Below are positions 1-12,394 of a DNA stretch of 64,000 bases, one piece after another; positions within the stretch are counted from its first letter, which is position 1; each line of letters starts with the position of its first letter. A program made the position numbers and the translations under genes. Location of the stretch: assembly GCA_028826165.1 (NCBI GenBank), contig JAPDFW010000063.1:620001-684000 (forward strand). The letters are read 5' to 3'. This DNA comes from Anaeramoeba ignava (Eukaryota > Metamonada > Anaeramoebidae). The notes under the pieces were generated by a model. That model did not search any database, had not been told where the DNA came from, and worked only from the letters and a program-made list of their open reading frames with translations.

Positions 1-214
1 TAATAAATCAAAATTAATAAATCAAAATTTAAAATTAAAATTAATAAATCAAAATTAATAAATCAAAATTAATAAATCAAAATTAATAAATCAAAATTAA
101 TAAATCAAAATTAATAAATCAAAATTAATAAATCAAAATTAATAAATCAAAATTAATAAATCAAAATTAATAAATCAAAATTAATAAATCAAAATTAATA
201 AATCAAAATTAATA
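1..214. repeat. 14-bp tandem repeat at left edge (intronic)
   Basis: About 15 near-perfect copies of the 14-bp unit AATAAATCAAAATT run from the window edge to about position 214. The array is followed by AATAAAATAG and then coding sequence of the CEP76-like gene, so it most likely forms the 3' part of an intron ending with AG at 219-220. Confidence 0.85.
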
Positions 215-220
215 AAATAG

Positions 221-1622
221 ACAAGATGTTTGGTGCACTCCAAATTTCTTTTTAGAAATGAGAAAAGGATCACAAGAAGAACATGCAATGCTTCAAGTCA
301 ATATGTTTTTATCACTTAATATTGATGCTTATTTTTGTTATGGAAAAACAAAATCAGGAGAAGGTCATTCATGGGTTCTTGTTAGAGAACCTGATTCATC
401 AATAACATTTTATGAAACTTCAACATCTAAAGAATATCATATTCCTTCAAAATGGAAAGGAGAAACAAAAGGAGAATTAAGTCTTGATTTTGATAGAAAA
501 AATCAAAGTATTTAAAAAAAATAATTTTATAAATAATAATAATAAATTTTGTTTTTTTAAAAAAAAAAGTTGAAGATAAAGAGGAAATTAAAAATGATAA
601 TAAAGAAGCTCTTTTAGATAGTGATTTAAGTATTGAAGATGAAAAGGATCAAAACAAAAACCAAATTCCAAAAGAAACTCCAAAAGCAGAAAAAGAATTC
701 CAATTATTTAATATTGTTCATTTTTCAAGTGATAGAATTTCTCTTCCTTATTCTCAATTACATATTGTTGCAAATCATAAAAATTTATGGGCTAATATTC
801 AACCTTCTTTAGATCCTGCTAAAATTACTTATGATTTTGAAAATGATGATTTATGGAATCCTTTTGTTGATAAAGATTTTACTATTGATGTTAAACCTTA
901 TTATGAACATAAGAGAATTGGACCTAAGTAAATTATTATAAAATATTTTTATAGAAAATTTTCCAAAAACATGAAATTTGAAATTTTAATTTAAATTTTT
1001 AATTTTTTAAAGATTAACAGATGGAAGAGCTCGTTCAATTCAAATACAAATAAGAGAAGAAGTTTTTTCAGGATTTACTAATTGGAGACATGGAGAACAT
1101 TTAAAAACACCAAAAATCCAAAAAATGGTTCCAGTAATTGAAAGTGGATTAGAATTTTTTGAGAAATTAGCATTAGGAAAAATTGATGAAAAAGATAAAA
1201 AGGAATATTTCCTTTGGAAAGGAAAATTAACACAAGTTACACCTCCAGGTTATTCATTTCAAGGTGTTCCTATTAATTTTTCTTATATTGATCCTTCTCG
1301 AATTAGAAATTATGTTTTGGAACATTATGATTTCCATAAAGAAACTAATAAAGATGTTTGTTTTTCTGTTGGTGCTTATGTTAAAACTTATCATAATTCA
1401 ATTTGTTCTGTTTGGGTTTTTATTGTTAAAATGATTCCTATTCCTCCTGAAAAGAAAAAAGTTGATGATTCAATTGAAGATGAAAATAATAACAATAACA
1501 ATAATAACAATAATAATAACAATAATAATAATTTGGAAGATAGTGATTCAGAAGATAATAAAAGTAATAAAGATGAAACTCTTGATAATCAACCAGTTAC
1601 TCCACTTTTACAAAAGAAATGA
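221..1622 (+). CDS. CEP76-like centrosomal protein, C-terminal part (5' truncated by window)
   Basis: Three exons can be joined in one frame: 221-507, 570-927 and 1013-1622, with introns 508-569 and 928-1012 (both GT..AG). The first exon begins mid-protein with QDVWCTPNFFLEMRKGSQEE and continues into a transglutaminase/peptidase-like segment (HAMLQ.NMFLSLNIDAY, GHSWVLVRE) typical of CEP76 and related centriolar proteins. The last exon carries YSFQGVPINFSYIDP and a C-terminal SVWVFIVK stretch matching the end of CEP76. In animals CEP76 limits centriole re-duplication; that role here is inferred from the family. Near the C-terminus is a run of about 17 Asn, then an acidic Ser/Asp/Glu tail, ending in TGA. 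The N-terminus lies outside the window. CC2D2A shares a related fold and is the main alternative. Confidence 0.72.
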
Positions 1623-1798
1623 ATTTTCAATTAATTTTCTTTTTCTTTTTCTTTTTTTTTGCTTTTATTTGATTTGATTTCATTTCAAAAAGAAAAATTT
1701 TTCACTTTTTCTTCTTTTTCTTCTTTTTTCTCTTTTGAATTCAAAAAAAATCCCGAAAAGAAAAAAAAAATATTTTTGTTTTTGTTCTTTTTGTTAAA

Positions 1799-3335
1799 TT
1801 AAAAATCTTGAATATAACCAAAAAAATTAGACCAATCTTGAAAACTTTTAGATCCTTTTTCTAAATAAACTTCTCTTTTTAAAGATCTATCAACAATATC
1901 ATTTAAAGAACCAATAACAGAACCTCCAATCCAAGAAATATAATTAGCATTTTTTTTATTATGATTAAAATGTAATTTTCCTTTTAAAAATTGAACATCT
2001 TTAAAATATTCATCATTATCTAATTTGAAATCAACTTCTTCTCTTAATCTTGAAAGAAATCCAGGAATCATTGAAGTTCCTCCACATAAAATAATATTCT
2101 GTGAAACAGAAGCTCTAACATCACAATTACAACTTTTTAAACATTCAATAAAAATATCAATAATTGATTCAAATTCATTTTCTTCTTTTCCTTCAAATAA
2201 AATATCACTTATTTTCCCTCTTATTTTGCCTTTTATTATTAAATTGTAATTCTTTTCTTTGATTCTTATTGGGATTTTAATATCTTCAATTTCTAGTTTT
2301 TCCATTTCTTTTTGATTTTCTTTTGGTTTTTTTTCAATTTGAAGTTTTTTTATCAATTCATTTTGTTTTTTGTTAATTTTTTGATTTGGATTAATTTTCT
2401 CATATTTTCCTCGAATAAAAACAATTTTTGAAATTATATCTTCCAAAGTTTCATCATCAATTTCTTGGATCATTTCTTTTGTAATTTGAGATTTTTCTTC
2501 TAAATTTAAAATTAGCAATTCTCTTAAATTTTGAATAATATCAATCATTCCAAGCTCTGTATAATATAAATTAGAATATAATGGAACACCTTCATAAACG
2601 TAAAAATGAAAATAAAATAATAATAATATCAAAGAAAAAAAAACTTTTTTAATAAAATTTTTCTTTTAACATGAAATTTGTAAATAATAATTTTTTTAAT
2701 AAAATATAAAAATATTTTTAATTAAAAGGATATTGGAATAATTCGAGTTTCACTTCTTCCACAATCTATTATTAATCCATCTTTCTTTTTATAAGGAATT
2801 AAAGTAAGAAAAGGATTTGGAGCAAATAAAACAAATGGAACTTGATATTTTTCAAATAATTGTTTTATAATTTCCTTTTTAATGGAGTTGGACATAAAAC
2901 ATCATCACAAATAATTACAACAATATCTTTTGTATTAACTTGTAAATATCTTTAAATGAAAATTATTAATATAAATTTTAATTAAAAAATTTTTATTTTT
3001 TTATTTTAAATTTTTTATTTACTTTAAAAATACTAAATTTAAACCTTTGTTAACTAAATGAATCCAAGATTGTTCAGTAATTTGATTTGTTTTTTTTAAA
3101 GGAAATAACTTTATTGAAAAAATTTTTTTTAAATTAAATTAATAAATCAATAAAATTTTTAAATAAAAAATATAATAATAACTTTTTCTTTTGTTTCTGG
3201 ATTTATTGAATTTAATTTTATAAAATATCTTGGAGAAGAATCACCAGCAAATCCACATTTAATAAAATATGAACCAAATTCAATAACAATAATTGTTTTT
3301 TCACTTAATAAACCTAATTTTAATCTATCTGTCAT
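1799..3335 (-). CDS. Actin-related protein 10 (dynactin pointed-end Arp10/Arp11), one frameshift
   Basis: Exons on the minus strand: 3335-3183, 3108-3023, 2949-2734 and 2599-1799. The start (MTDRLKLGLLSEKTI) leads directly into the actin-like phosphate-1 region VIEFGSYFIKCGFAGDSSPR. Later landmarks are VLCPTPLK, IIDCGRSETRIIP, VYEGVPLY, IILCGGTSMIPGFLSRL and NYISWIGGSVIGSL, all matching ACTR10. The C-terminus FQDWSNFFGYIQDF parallels the IPDW end of Arp10. The protein is expected at the dynactin pointed end. Introns 1 and 2 are GT..AG; intron 3 appears to be AT-AC (separate entry). One A is missing from an A-run at 2876-2880: restoring one base makes exon 3 join exon 4 in phase, so this is probably a consensus error. 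Convergent with the CEP76-like gene. Confidence 0.85.
2600..2733 (-). other. Putative U12-type AT-AC intron in Arp10
   Basis: Read on the minus strand, the exon ...ATTATTCCA is followed by ATATCCTTTT, the consensus 5' splice site of minor-spliceosome introns. The segment ends TTTCATTTTTAC, and the next exon starts GTTTATGAAGG. Excision as AT..AC joins RIIP to VYEGVPLY, matching the conserved P-[IV]-YEG of Arp10 exactly and in phase. A branch-like TTCTTTGAT (8 of 9 to TTCCTTRAY) lies about 28 nt before the acceptor, a little further than usual. I found no GT..AG pair giving the same join. Confidence 0.75.
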
Positions 3336-4416
3336 TTCTTAAATATTTTCTTTTAAAACAAATGAAAAATGAAAAAAATGAAAAATGAAAAATGAAAATT
3401 TAATTTTTGATTTTAATTTTAATTTTTGATTTTAATTTTGAAATGAATTTTAAATTTAATTTTAATTTTAATTTTAATTTTAATTTTGGATTTTATTTAA
3501 TTTTAATTTTAATTTTAATTTTAATTTTAATTTTGATTTTAAATTTTAATTTTGATTTTAAATTTTAATTTTAATTTTAATTTTAATTTTAATTTTGATT
3601 TTAAATTTTGATTTTAATTTTAATTTTAATTTTAATTTTAATTTTAAATTTTAATTTTAATAAAAGAAAATTTTATTTTCTAAAAATTTTTAAAATCTTT
3701 TTTCGATAACGAGAAAAATTTTGTTTTTGGATTTTGGATTTTTATTTTGAAAAATTTGAAGAAAATTTTAATTTTAATTTTAATTTTAATTTAATTGTTA
3801 TTGGGAAAAATGATGAGGAAAGAAAAAGAAAAGCAAAAATTTTGAATGAAAAGAAGAAATTTTAATTTTAATTTTAATTTTTTAATTTTTAAGAAATTTT
3901 AATTTTGACGAATTTTGATTTTAATTTTAATTTTGATTTGGATTTAAAAAATTTTAATTTTAATTTTAGAATTTGAATTTTAATTTTGAATTTAATTTTA
4001 ATTTTAATTTTAATTTTAATTTTAATTTTAAAATTTTTTCGAGTGATAACGAGAAAATTTTGTTTTTTCACGAGCGGAGTAAAATTTAATTTTAATTTTG
4101 AAAAATTTGAAGAAATTTTAATTTTTAATTTAAATTTTTGATTTTGAAAACCCAAAAGTTGGGAAAAATGTTGAAAGAAAAGCAAAAATTTTGAATGAAA
4201 AAGAAGAAATTTTAATTTTAGGAATTAGGGGAAAATTTTTCAATTTTTAAGAAATTTTAATTTTAATTTTAATTTGAAGAATAATTTTTTATTAATTTAA
4301 TTTTAAAAATTTTAATTTTAATTTTAAATGATTTTTGATTTTTTTTGATTTTTTAATTAATTTTAATTTTAATTTTAATTTTAATTTTGATTTTAATTTT
4401 AATTTTAATTTTAATT
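3336..4416. repeat. Intergenic AATTTT-rich low-complexity DNA with two diverged copies of a longer unit
   Basis: Mostly TTTTAA-type hexamer DNA with no credible gene. Next to the Arp10 start (3358-3400) are several copies of AAAAATGA, which read TCATTTTT on the coding strand. Two diverged copies of a roughly 200-bp segment are visible at about 3690-3890 and 4030-4230; both contain GATAACGAGAAAA..TTTTG and later GGGAAAAATG..GAAAAGCAAAAATTTTGAATGAAAA. The open frame at 3889-4185 consists of repeat-encoded Lys/Ile/Phe and is not supported. Confidence 0.7.
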
Positions 4417-5890
4417 TTAAATGAAATAAGCTTCAATCTCTTCAACAACAAATTTATTAGTAGTTCCAGTTAAATAACTATATGCTTCTTTTGTTCCTTC
4501 TTGAATTCCATTTGGTAAATTATAAGTTTTCCCAAAATATGAAAAACCAGTTTTTAAATCAGACATTAAACAAATATCACGACCAGCTCCAAATTGTGGA
4601 TGCCAAGAATATTCAAAATGAACAGCAACATTTTCTTTCCCCTTTTTAACTGTAAATTTCTCTGGTTTTCTATCATTCTTATCATTTCTTAATGTAAAAA
4701 TAAATGCATCTGGATCAACAATATCACCTGAATCATAATCAATTCCTCCTCCATGTCGAATAGTATGTTGATTCCATTTTTTTCTATCTCCTGTAAATCC
4801 TACTTTTGTAAATCCTCCAAAGATAAAATTATCTTTTGTTTTGATAATAACTAATGTTTTCCCTTTTTCATCAGCTTTTTTATGAAATTCATAGGAATCA
4901 AATCCATCTCTTTTGGCTGAAAATCCTTTCTTCATTTTGGAAAAGAATTCATCATCATTTATCCATTCTTTTAACTTATTGAAATATTCTTTTTCTTTAA
5001 TAATTGATGATGATTTAAATCTTGATTTGAAAATGAATGAATTTTGATTTTGATTTTCTTTTTCAATAAATTGATTTAATTTTTTTTCATTGTTTTGATT
5101 TTGAAGTTTTTGGAATTGAATTAATTTTTCTGAAATTTCATTTGGAATTAAATCTTCTTTTAAAGTATCTTCAAGTTCTTGTTTTGAAAAATCAATAAAT
5201 CTGATTTTATCAATAATATTTGAAATTTGTTTTTGTAATTTTTCTTTTTCTTGAATAATATTTGATTTATGTTTTCCCCATTTCATTATTGATTGAAAAA
5301 TATCAAAATCATTCATTGAAATTTCATCTTTGGATAAAATAAAATTTAAATGATTTTCTTCAAGTTCAAGAAAAAGGAGTTTTAATAAATTCTTCAAATC
5401 TATCCAAAATAAATTGATAAGAAAAATCCAATAATTCATTTAATTTTATTGATTCAGATAATTTAAGAACACCAACAGCAATTTCAAATTTAAAATTCTT
5501 TTTAATAAATTTTGAACAAGTTTCAATTAATTCATCAATTAAATATTTTGATGAAAAAATTAAAATTTCAATAACATTTTCTGAATTAATTTCAATTTTT
5601 CCTGAATAAAAATAATTTAAAATTGAAGATAGAATTGAATTTGAAACATCTTTTAAAATTAATTTATTTTCTTGATATTCTTTCATTTTAGATTTTAAAA
5701 GAGATTTAAAATATTGACTTCTTGAAGAAAGAATTGATTTATGAGTTTTAAATGAAGTTTTATTTTGTTCACAAATTATTTCAAAATCAAAATAACTTTC
5801 ATTTTCATTTTCATTTTCATTTTGATTTTGATTTTGAAATAAATTTTTTAAATCTTTTGAAAGTTTTTCTAAATTTGAATAAGTTTCCAT
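4417..5890 (-). CDS. BTB-BACK-TLDc domain protein (one frameshift)
   Basis: Translation from METYSNLEKLSKDLKNLF (ATG at 5890) gives a BTB/POZ domain (SYFDFEIICEQNKTSFKTHK, then FYSGKIEI), a BACK-like helical region (LDFSYQFILDRFEEFIKTP), a Gln/Glu-rich linker, and a C-terminal TLDc domain of about 170 residues. TLDc landmarks are KGFSAKRDGFDSYEFHKKAD, GKTLVIIKTKDNFIFGGFT, DAFIFTLRND and FGAGRDICL. The reading frame breaks at an A5 run (5371-5375; T run on the coding strand): removing one base links IKTPF to LELEENHLNFIL, the normal BTB-BACK continuation. BTB proteins are often CUL3 adaptors; TLDc domains are linked to oxidative-stress protection and V-ATPase binding in other eukaryotes. The substrate here is unknown. 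A related BTB-TLDc gene starts at 12395. Confidence 0.85.
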
Positions 5891-5929
5891 TTTATTAAAT
5901 TGAGAAAAGAAAAAAAATGAAAAAAGCAA

Positions 5930-6860
5930 AAAATTTAAAACAAAAAAAAGTGGAAATTGAGAATTATTTATTTCCGTTAATAATGATGGAAAAAAGAGAA
6001 GAACATCAATAAATAAAAAATGAGAATAGATTTAATTTAATATTTAATTTAGAAATTAATTTAAAAATATAATTTAATATTTAATTTTATGTTTAAAATA
6101 TTAATTTAATGTTTTAGATTTAAATATTTTATTATTTAAATATTTAACATATAAATATAAAAAATGAGAATAGATTTAATTTAATATTTAATTTAGAAAT
6201 TAATTTAAAAATATAATTTAATATTTAATATTATGTTTAAAATAATAATTTAATGTTTTAGATTTAAATATTTTATTATTGAGATGTTAAACATATAAAT
6301 ATAAAAATGAGAATAATTTTATATTATTTTATTTTAAAAAGAAAATTAATAAAAATATAAAATTTAGAATTAATTTTAAATGTATTTATTAATTCTTATT
6401 CTTTATTTAATTTTGGTTTTAAATTAATTAAAATATTTTATTAAATTTATTTAATTAATGAGAATAATTTTATATTATTTTAAGTAAATAAAAAGTTAAT
6501 AAAATATATAAAATAGAATTAATTTTAAATGTATTTATTAATTTTTCTTTATTTAATTTTTGAAATAAATTAATTAAAATATTTTATTAAATTTATTTAA
6601 TTAATGAGAATAATTTTATATTATTTTAAATCAAGAAAAGTTAATAAAAATATATAAAATAGAATTAATTTTAAATGTATTTATTAATTATTCTTTATTT
6701 AATTTTTGAAATAAATTAATTAAAATATTTTATTAAATTTATTTAATTATTGGGAATAATTTTATATTATTTTAAGTAAAGAAAAGTTAATAAAATATAT
6801 AAAATAGAATTAATTTTAAATGTATTTCTTAATTATTCTTTATTTAATTTTTTTTTATTC
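5930..6860. repeat. Intergenic tandem array with about 145-bp period
   Basis: At least six direct units each start near ATGAGAATA, at about 6020, 6164, 6307, 6459, 6604 and (degenerate, GGGAATAA) 6750. The first two units form one subfamily (ATGAGAATAGATTTAATTTA); the last four form another (ATGAGAATAATTTTATATTA). Spacing is 143-153 bp. No coding potential is visible. Near 5949 lies AAAAAAAAGTGGAAATTG, one copy of a motif that recurs elsewhere in the window. Confidence 0.8.
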
Positions 6861-6864
6861 ATTT

Positions 6865-6896
6865 TTCATTTTTCATTTTTCATTTTTCTAAAAATA
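6865..6896 (+). promoter_or_regulatory. TCATTTTT run immediately upstream of NOMO start
   Basis: Four to five copies of TTTTTCA(T) end about 8 bp before the ATG at 6905. The same TTTTTCATTTTT motif on the coding strand lies shortly upstream of many genes here, so it is a candidate core promoter or transcription-start element. Function is inferred from position only. Confidence 0.35.
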
Positions 6897-6904
6897 AATC
6901 AAAA

Positions 6905-9900
6905 ATGAAAATTATTCAAATCCTTTTTCTTTCTTTCTTTTTAATATTTTTAATTAATTCTCAAGATTCAATTAAAGGATGTGGAGGTTTTATAAAAATA
7001 TCAAATGAACTTAAAAAGTATTTTAAAAACAAAAAAAATAATTAAAAAATTAAAAAAAATTTTTTTTTCATTTTAAAAAAATTATTTAGTTTAATAAAAA
7101 CAATAGATTTAACAGAAATTTCAATTGAACTTTATAATACTGATACAAATTTCTTAAAAGAAAAACAAAATTGTGCACCAAATGGTTTTTTTTATAAATA
7201 AAAAAATTAAAAATTTAAAATTAAAATTTAAATTAAAATTAAAATTAAAATTAAAATTAAAATTAAAATTAAAATTAAAATCAAAATTAAAATTAAAATT
7301 AAAATTAAAATTAAAATTAAAATCAAAATCAAAATTATAATTAAAATTAAAATTAAAATTAAAATTAAAAATTAAAATTAAAATTAAAATTAAAATTAAA
7401 ATTAAAATTAAAATTAAAATTAAAATTAAAATTAAAATCAAAATTAAAATTAAAATCTAAATTAAAATCAAAATCAAAATTATAATTAAAATTAAAATTA
7501 AAATTTAAATTAAAATTAATATTTAATTTAAATTAAAATTAAAATTAAAATTAAAATTTAAAATTAAAATTAAAATTAAAATTAAAATTAAAATTAAAAT
7601 TAAAATTAAAATTAAAATTAAAATAAAAATTAAAAATTAAAATTAAAATTAAAATTAAAATTAAATTTAAAATTTAAATTAAAATTAAAATTAATATTAA
7701 ATTTAAAATTAAAAATTAAAATTAAAATTAAAATTAAAATCAAAATTAATAATTAATAATTAATAATTAAAATTAAAATTAAAATTAAATTTAAAATTCA
7801 TTTATAAAATTTAAAAAGGATATTATTTTATTCCAATTTATGAAGCAAAAGGTGATTTTATTTTAACTGTTAAAGGACCTGAAGGTTGGTCTTTTGGTAA
7901 ATAAAATAATATTTTAAATTCAAAAAAAAAACATTTTTATGATTAATTTTCTTATTTCTATTTTAAAAAAAAATAAGTTCCAAATGAATTTAAAGTTACA
8001 ATTTCAGATGAAATTAATACATGTGAAAATGATATTAATTTTGAATTTTCTGGATTAGAAATTACTGGAAAAGTAAAAAATTCAAAATTAAAAAATTCAA
8101 ATTTAAAAATTCAAATTTAAAAAATTCAAATTAAATTTATTTTTTATTTATTTTTTATTTATTTTTAAAGGTTGAATCAACTTGTGATAATTGTGAAAAA
8201 GGTGTTAAAGGAATTAATGTTAATTTAATTCAAAATGAAAGAATAATTAGAACTTCAAAAACAAATGAAAAAGGAATTTATACTTTTAAAAATCTTCTTC
8301 CAGATAAATATTCATTTGAAATTGATAAATCAACTTTTCCAAATTCTTGGATTTTTGATATTGATGTAAAAATTAAAATTAAAATTAAAATTAAAAATTC
8401 ATTTATAAAATTAAAATTTAAATTAATATTAAAATTAAAATTAAAATTAAAATTAAAATTAAAATTAAAATTAAAATTAAAAATAAAATTAAAATTAAAA
8501 TTAAAATTAAAAATTCATTTATAAAATCATAATTTAAATTAATATTAAAATTAATATTAAATTTAAATTAAAATTAAAATTCATTTATAAAATTAAAATT
8601 CATTTATAAAATTAAAATTAAAATTAAAATTAAAATTAAAATTAAAATTAAAATTTAAATTAAAATTTAAAAATTTAGATGATTAAAGATTATCAAATTG
8701 ATTTCATAAATCATAATGTTAATAAACCATTAACAATTAAAAGATTTTCAATTGAAGGAAAAGTTTTAGATTCAGAACAAAATTTAGAAAATAATAAAAT
8801 AGCAAATGCAAAATTTATTTTATTTACAACAAAAGAAATGATAGAAAAAAATGGATTTAAAATTGAAAATGAAATTAAAACAATAAAAGAAGAAGAAATT
8901 GAATATTTTCCAATATTAACAACTGAATCAGATTTAAATGGATTATTTACTTTTTCAGAAATTCCATGTGGAGATTATGTTATTATTCCTGTTTCAATTC
9001 CTTTTCAATTAGAACCTAATTTTAAAAAAATTTCAGTTGTTAATAATGTTTTTGATGCTGGAAATTTTAAAGTTCTTGGTTTTACTGCTGTTGGTTATGT
9101 TAAAAATAAAGGTGGTTCTCCTATTTCAAATGTATTAATTACAATTAATGGTAAAGAAACTGCAATTACAAATGAAGAAGGGTAAAAAAATTTATAAAAT
9201 TAAAATTCATTTATTAAATTAAAATTCATTTATAAAATAAAATTAAAATTCATTTATAAAATTAAAATTAAAATTCATTTATAAAATTAAAATTCATTTA
9301 TTAAATTAAATTAAAATTAAAATTCATTTATAAAATAAATTAAAATTAAAATTCATTTATAAAATTAAAATTCATTTATAAAATTAAAATTCATTTATAA
9401 AATAAAATAAAATTAAAATTCATTTATAAAATAAAATTAAAATTCATTTATAAAATAAAATTAAAATTCATTTATAAAATAAAATTAAAATTCATTTATA
9501 AAATTAAAATTAAAATTCATTTATAAAATTAAAATTAAAATTAAAATTAAAATTAAAATTAAAATTAAAATTAAAATTAAAATTCATTTATAAAATTAAA
9601 TTAAAATTAAAATTCATTTATAAAATTAAAATTCATTTATTAAATTAAAATTCATTTATAAAATTTTAAAAAAAAAATAGTCAATTCAAATTCGGAAATC
9701 TTCAAAAAGGAAATTTTCAAATAAAAGCTCAAAAAAATCATTTCTATTTTGATAATGAACTTACAAAAAATATAATTCTTTCACCATCTAATTATCAAAT
9801 ACAAGATATAATTGCAGTAGGATATGATTTATGTGGAACAATTAAATTACAAAACAACCAAGAATTAAAAAGAAAAATTAATTTGCAAATGATTGATTCA

Positions 9901-12294
9901 CATGAAAGAAAATTTACACAAATAACAGATAATAAGGGAGAATATTGTTTCAAAGTAATTTCAGGTGAAGAATATACAATTCAACCTATTCTTACACAGA
10001 AAGAAATTGAAAATGGATTTTCACTCAATTCAATCACTGTTTTTCCTATTCAAGTTCAAAATGAACCAATTTTTAATATCGATTTTATTCAAACAATTTT
10101 AAGTATAAGTGGGAAAATTAATTGCATTTTATCCAATTGTTTTGATTTAAAAATCAAAGTTATTCTTAAAGAAAATTCAAAGCAAATTTCACAAGAAACT
10201 TTTATCAATAAAGATGGTTCTTTTGTAATTGATAATGTGATTCCAGGAAATTATAAAATTAGAGTTGATGAAGAAACTTTTTGTTGGGAAAATGAAGAAT
10301 ATCCGGTTCAAATTGAAACAGAAAATATAGCAAACATTGTATTTCAACAAAAAGGATTCTTATTAAAGGCTCAATCTTCAAATTCTTTTATTGCAGAATG
10401 TGAAATTTTATCATTTTCTCAAGATTCAGAAACTATCGCAAAAATTCCTATTCAATTCAATCAAGGTTTAAATTTAATTTGTTTGGAAAAATGGGGATTA
10501 TATAGAATTAAACCAGATGATTGTTTCTTATTTGAGAAGGAAGAGTATTTTTATAATTATCAAAAATCAAGAAATGAAGTTATTGATTTCAAATTAACAC
10601 ATATTAAAGTTGAAGGAATTCTTGAAATTGAAGAAAAAGAAGAAAATTTAAATGAAATTCAAATTGATATAAAAACCATCAAAACAAAAACTTCTGATGA
10701 AGGAGAAATTACTGATACAAAAACTCAAACCATTTTTGCTCAAGCACAATCCTCTTCAAAACCATCTTCTTATCAATTCACTCATTACGCAAAAATTGAT
10801 TCAAAAACAATTTATATTCCAAAATCAAAATCACTTTTATTTTATCCAAAAAATCAAGAAATTGAAAATTTAAATGGTCAAGAATGCCCAATAAAATTGA
10901 GAATATTTGAAGGCAAAAAAGGTAAATTTATCACAGGAAAAATAACACCAGCATTAGAAGACGTTAGAATCATAATCAAAAACGAAGCAGAAAAAGAAGA
11001 ATATGAAACAAAAACAGATTCAAAAGGAAAATATAAATATGGACCAGTTGAAGATCCTGGAAAATATCAAATTTCAGCAATAAAAGCAGGATATGTATTT
11101 ACAGAAGAAGCAGAAAAAGGGATGTTTAGATTCCGAAAACTTGGGAGTATCAAAATCAAAATTGAAGACAAAAAAGAAGGAAACAAACCAGTTTCAAACG
11201 TACTTCTATCATTATCAAGTAGTTCAGGCTATCGAAGTAATAATATAGTTGGAGTAGATGGAACATTTTTATATCAGAATTTGGAACCAGGAGAATATTA
11301 TCTTTCTGTAATGTTGAAGGAATACGACTTCACTCCTTCATCAGGATTAATCAAAGTTGAAGAAGGAAAAGATGTTGATTTTTCTATTGAAGCTTTTAAA
11401 GTTGCTTTTAGTTTATTTGGATCAATTACAACTTTAAATAATAAACCAATAACTGGATTGACAATAAGAGCAGAATCCCAAAATCTCAAAGAAATTCATC
11501 AGGAAGAAACCCAATCAAATTCAAACGGCAATTACAGAATTAGAGGATTGAAACCAAATGTTAATTATTTAATTTCCGTTATGAAAAAATCTTCTTCTCA
11601 GAAAATTATTCCAAATCAAATTTCAGTTCATATTGATCAAAGTGATGTTTCAAATTTGAATTTTATCGGGTTTGATAACAAGAACAATTTGTCTCAAATT
11701 ATAGGAATTGTCAATTCAAGTTACATAAATAATATCACAATTGAACTTGTACCTAAATTAGATTCTATTAAGAAAGAAATGGAGAAAAAGAATTTCCCAA
11801 TGAAAGTTCATCCAATTCCTTTATCATTAAATCAATCATTTTTTTACTTTCCAAATGTTCTTTATGGTAATTATTCCGTTATTTTAAATACTGATCTCTC
11901 AAGAAATGAATACACATTTGATAAAAATCCTCAAATTGAAATTATTATTAATGAAAATGAAAATGAAAAATTATTTGGAAATTTAAGTTTAAATGATTTA
12001 ATTCAATTTGATTTTTACCCAAAAAATTTGGATAATTCTCAATTTAATTCTTCAAGTTATTCTCCTTTTATTTCTTTATTTTTCCTTCTTTTATTGGCTA
12101 TTTCTGTTATTGCTGGTCTTAATTATAAAATTACTTTGGAATTTTATAAAAATTATCAACAATCCAAAAGTTTTAAAATTTCTTTTCAAAAAATTTGGAA
12201 AAAAAATCAAACTAAAATTGATGATTCAAATGATTTTTTAAATCATAAACATTTTGGAAGAACAAAAATTAATAAAGGAAAAAAGAAAAATTAA
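6905..12294 (+). CDS. NOMO-like ER membrane protein (nodal modulator, BOS/multipass translocon)
   Basis: Seven exons join in one frame: 6905-7017, 7090-7184, 7819-7896, 7978-8072, 8171-8365, 8679-9181 and 9681-12294, giving about 1230 residues, close to animal NOMO (about 1220). The N-terminus is a signal peptide (MKIIQILFLSFFLIFLINS) followed by KGCGGFIKIS; later NCAPNG, FIPIYEAKGDFIL and GPEGWSFG match NOMO block by block. The body is a chain of prealbumin/CarboxypepD_reg-like beta modules (EKGIYTFKNLLPDKYSF, DGSFVIDNVIPGNYKIRV, DGTFLYQNLEPGEYYLSV). A single transmembrane helix follows near the C-terminus (SPFISLFFLLLLAISVIAG), then a basic cytosolic tail. NOMO partners nicalin and TMEM147 at the ER translocon; that role is inferred from the family. 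Introns 2, 5 and 6 are bloated with repeats, whereas the others are 72-98 bp. Confidence 0.93.
7185..7818. repeat. Repeat-filled NOMO intron 2 (TTAAAA hexamers)
   Basis: A 634-bp GT..AG intron composed almost wholly of AAAATT hexamers with occasional AAAATC variants. Flanking exons join in phase (CAPNG to YYFIPIY), which fixes the boundaries. The open frames inside it are repeat artefacts. A shorter intron of the same type lies at 8366-8678. Confidence 0.85.
9182..9680. repeat. Repeat-filled NOMO intron 6 (AAAATTCATTTATAAAATT units)
   Basis: A 499-bp intron made of some 20 copies of a unit of roughly 17-25 bp built around AAAATTCATTTATAAAATT, with a TTAAAA block at 9540-9585. The same ATTCATTTATAAAATT element also appears in the introns at 7797 and 8398-8615, so one satellite family has spread among introns of one gene. 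Confidence 0.8.
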
Positions 12295-12394
12295 ATTAGA
12301 ATAAAATAGAAAAAATTAATTAGAAAAATTTAATTAAAAAAAAAGGAAAAAAGCAAAAAATTTTTTTTCATTTTTTTTCATTTTTAAAAAAAAT

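Noticed and set aside
3889..4185. 98-residue minus-strand frame rich in Lys/Ile/Phe
   Set aside because: Built from TTTTAA-type repeats plus a duplicated non-coding segment; no recognizable domain.
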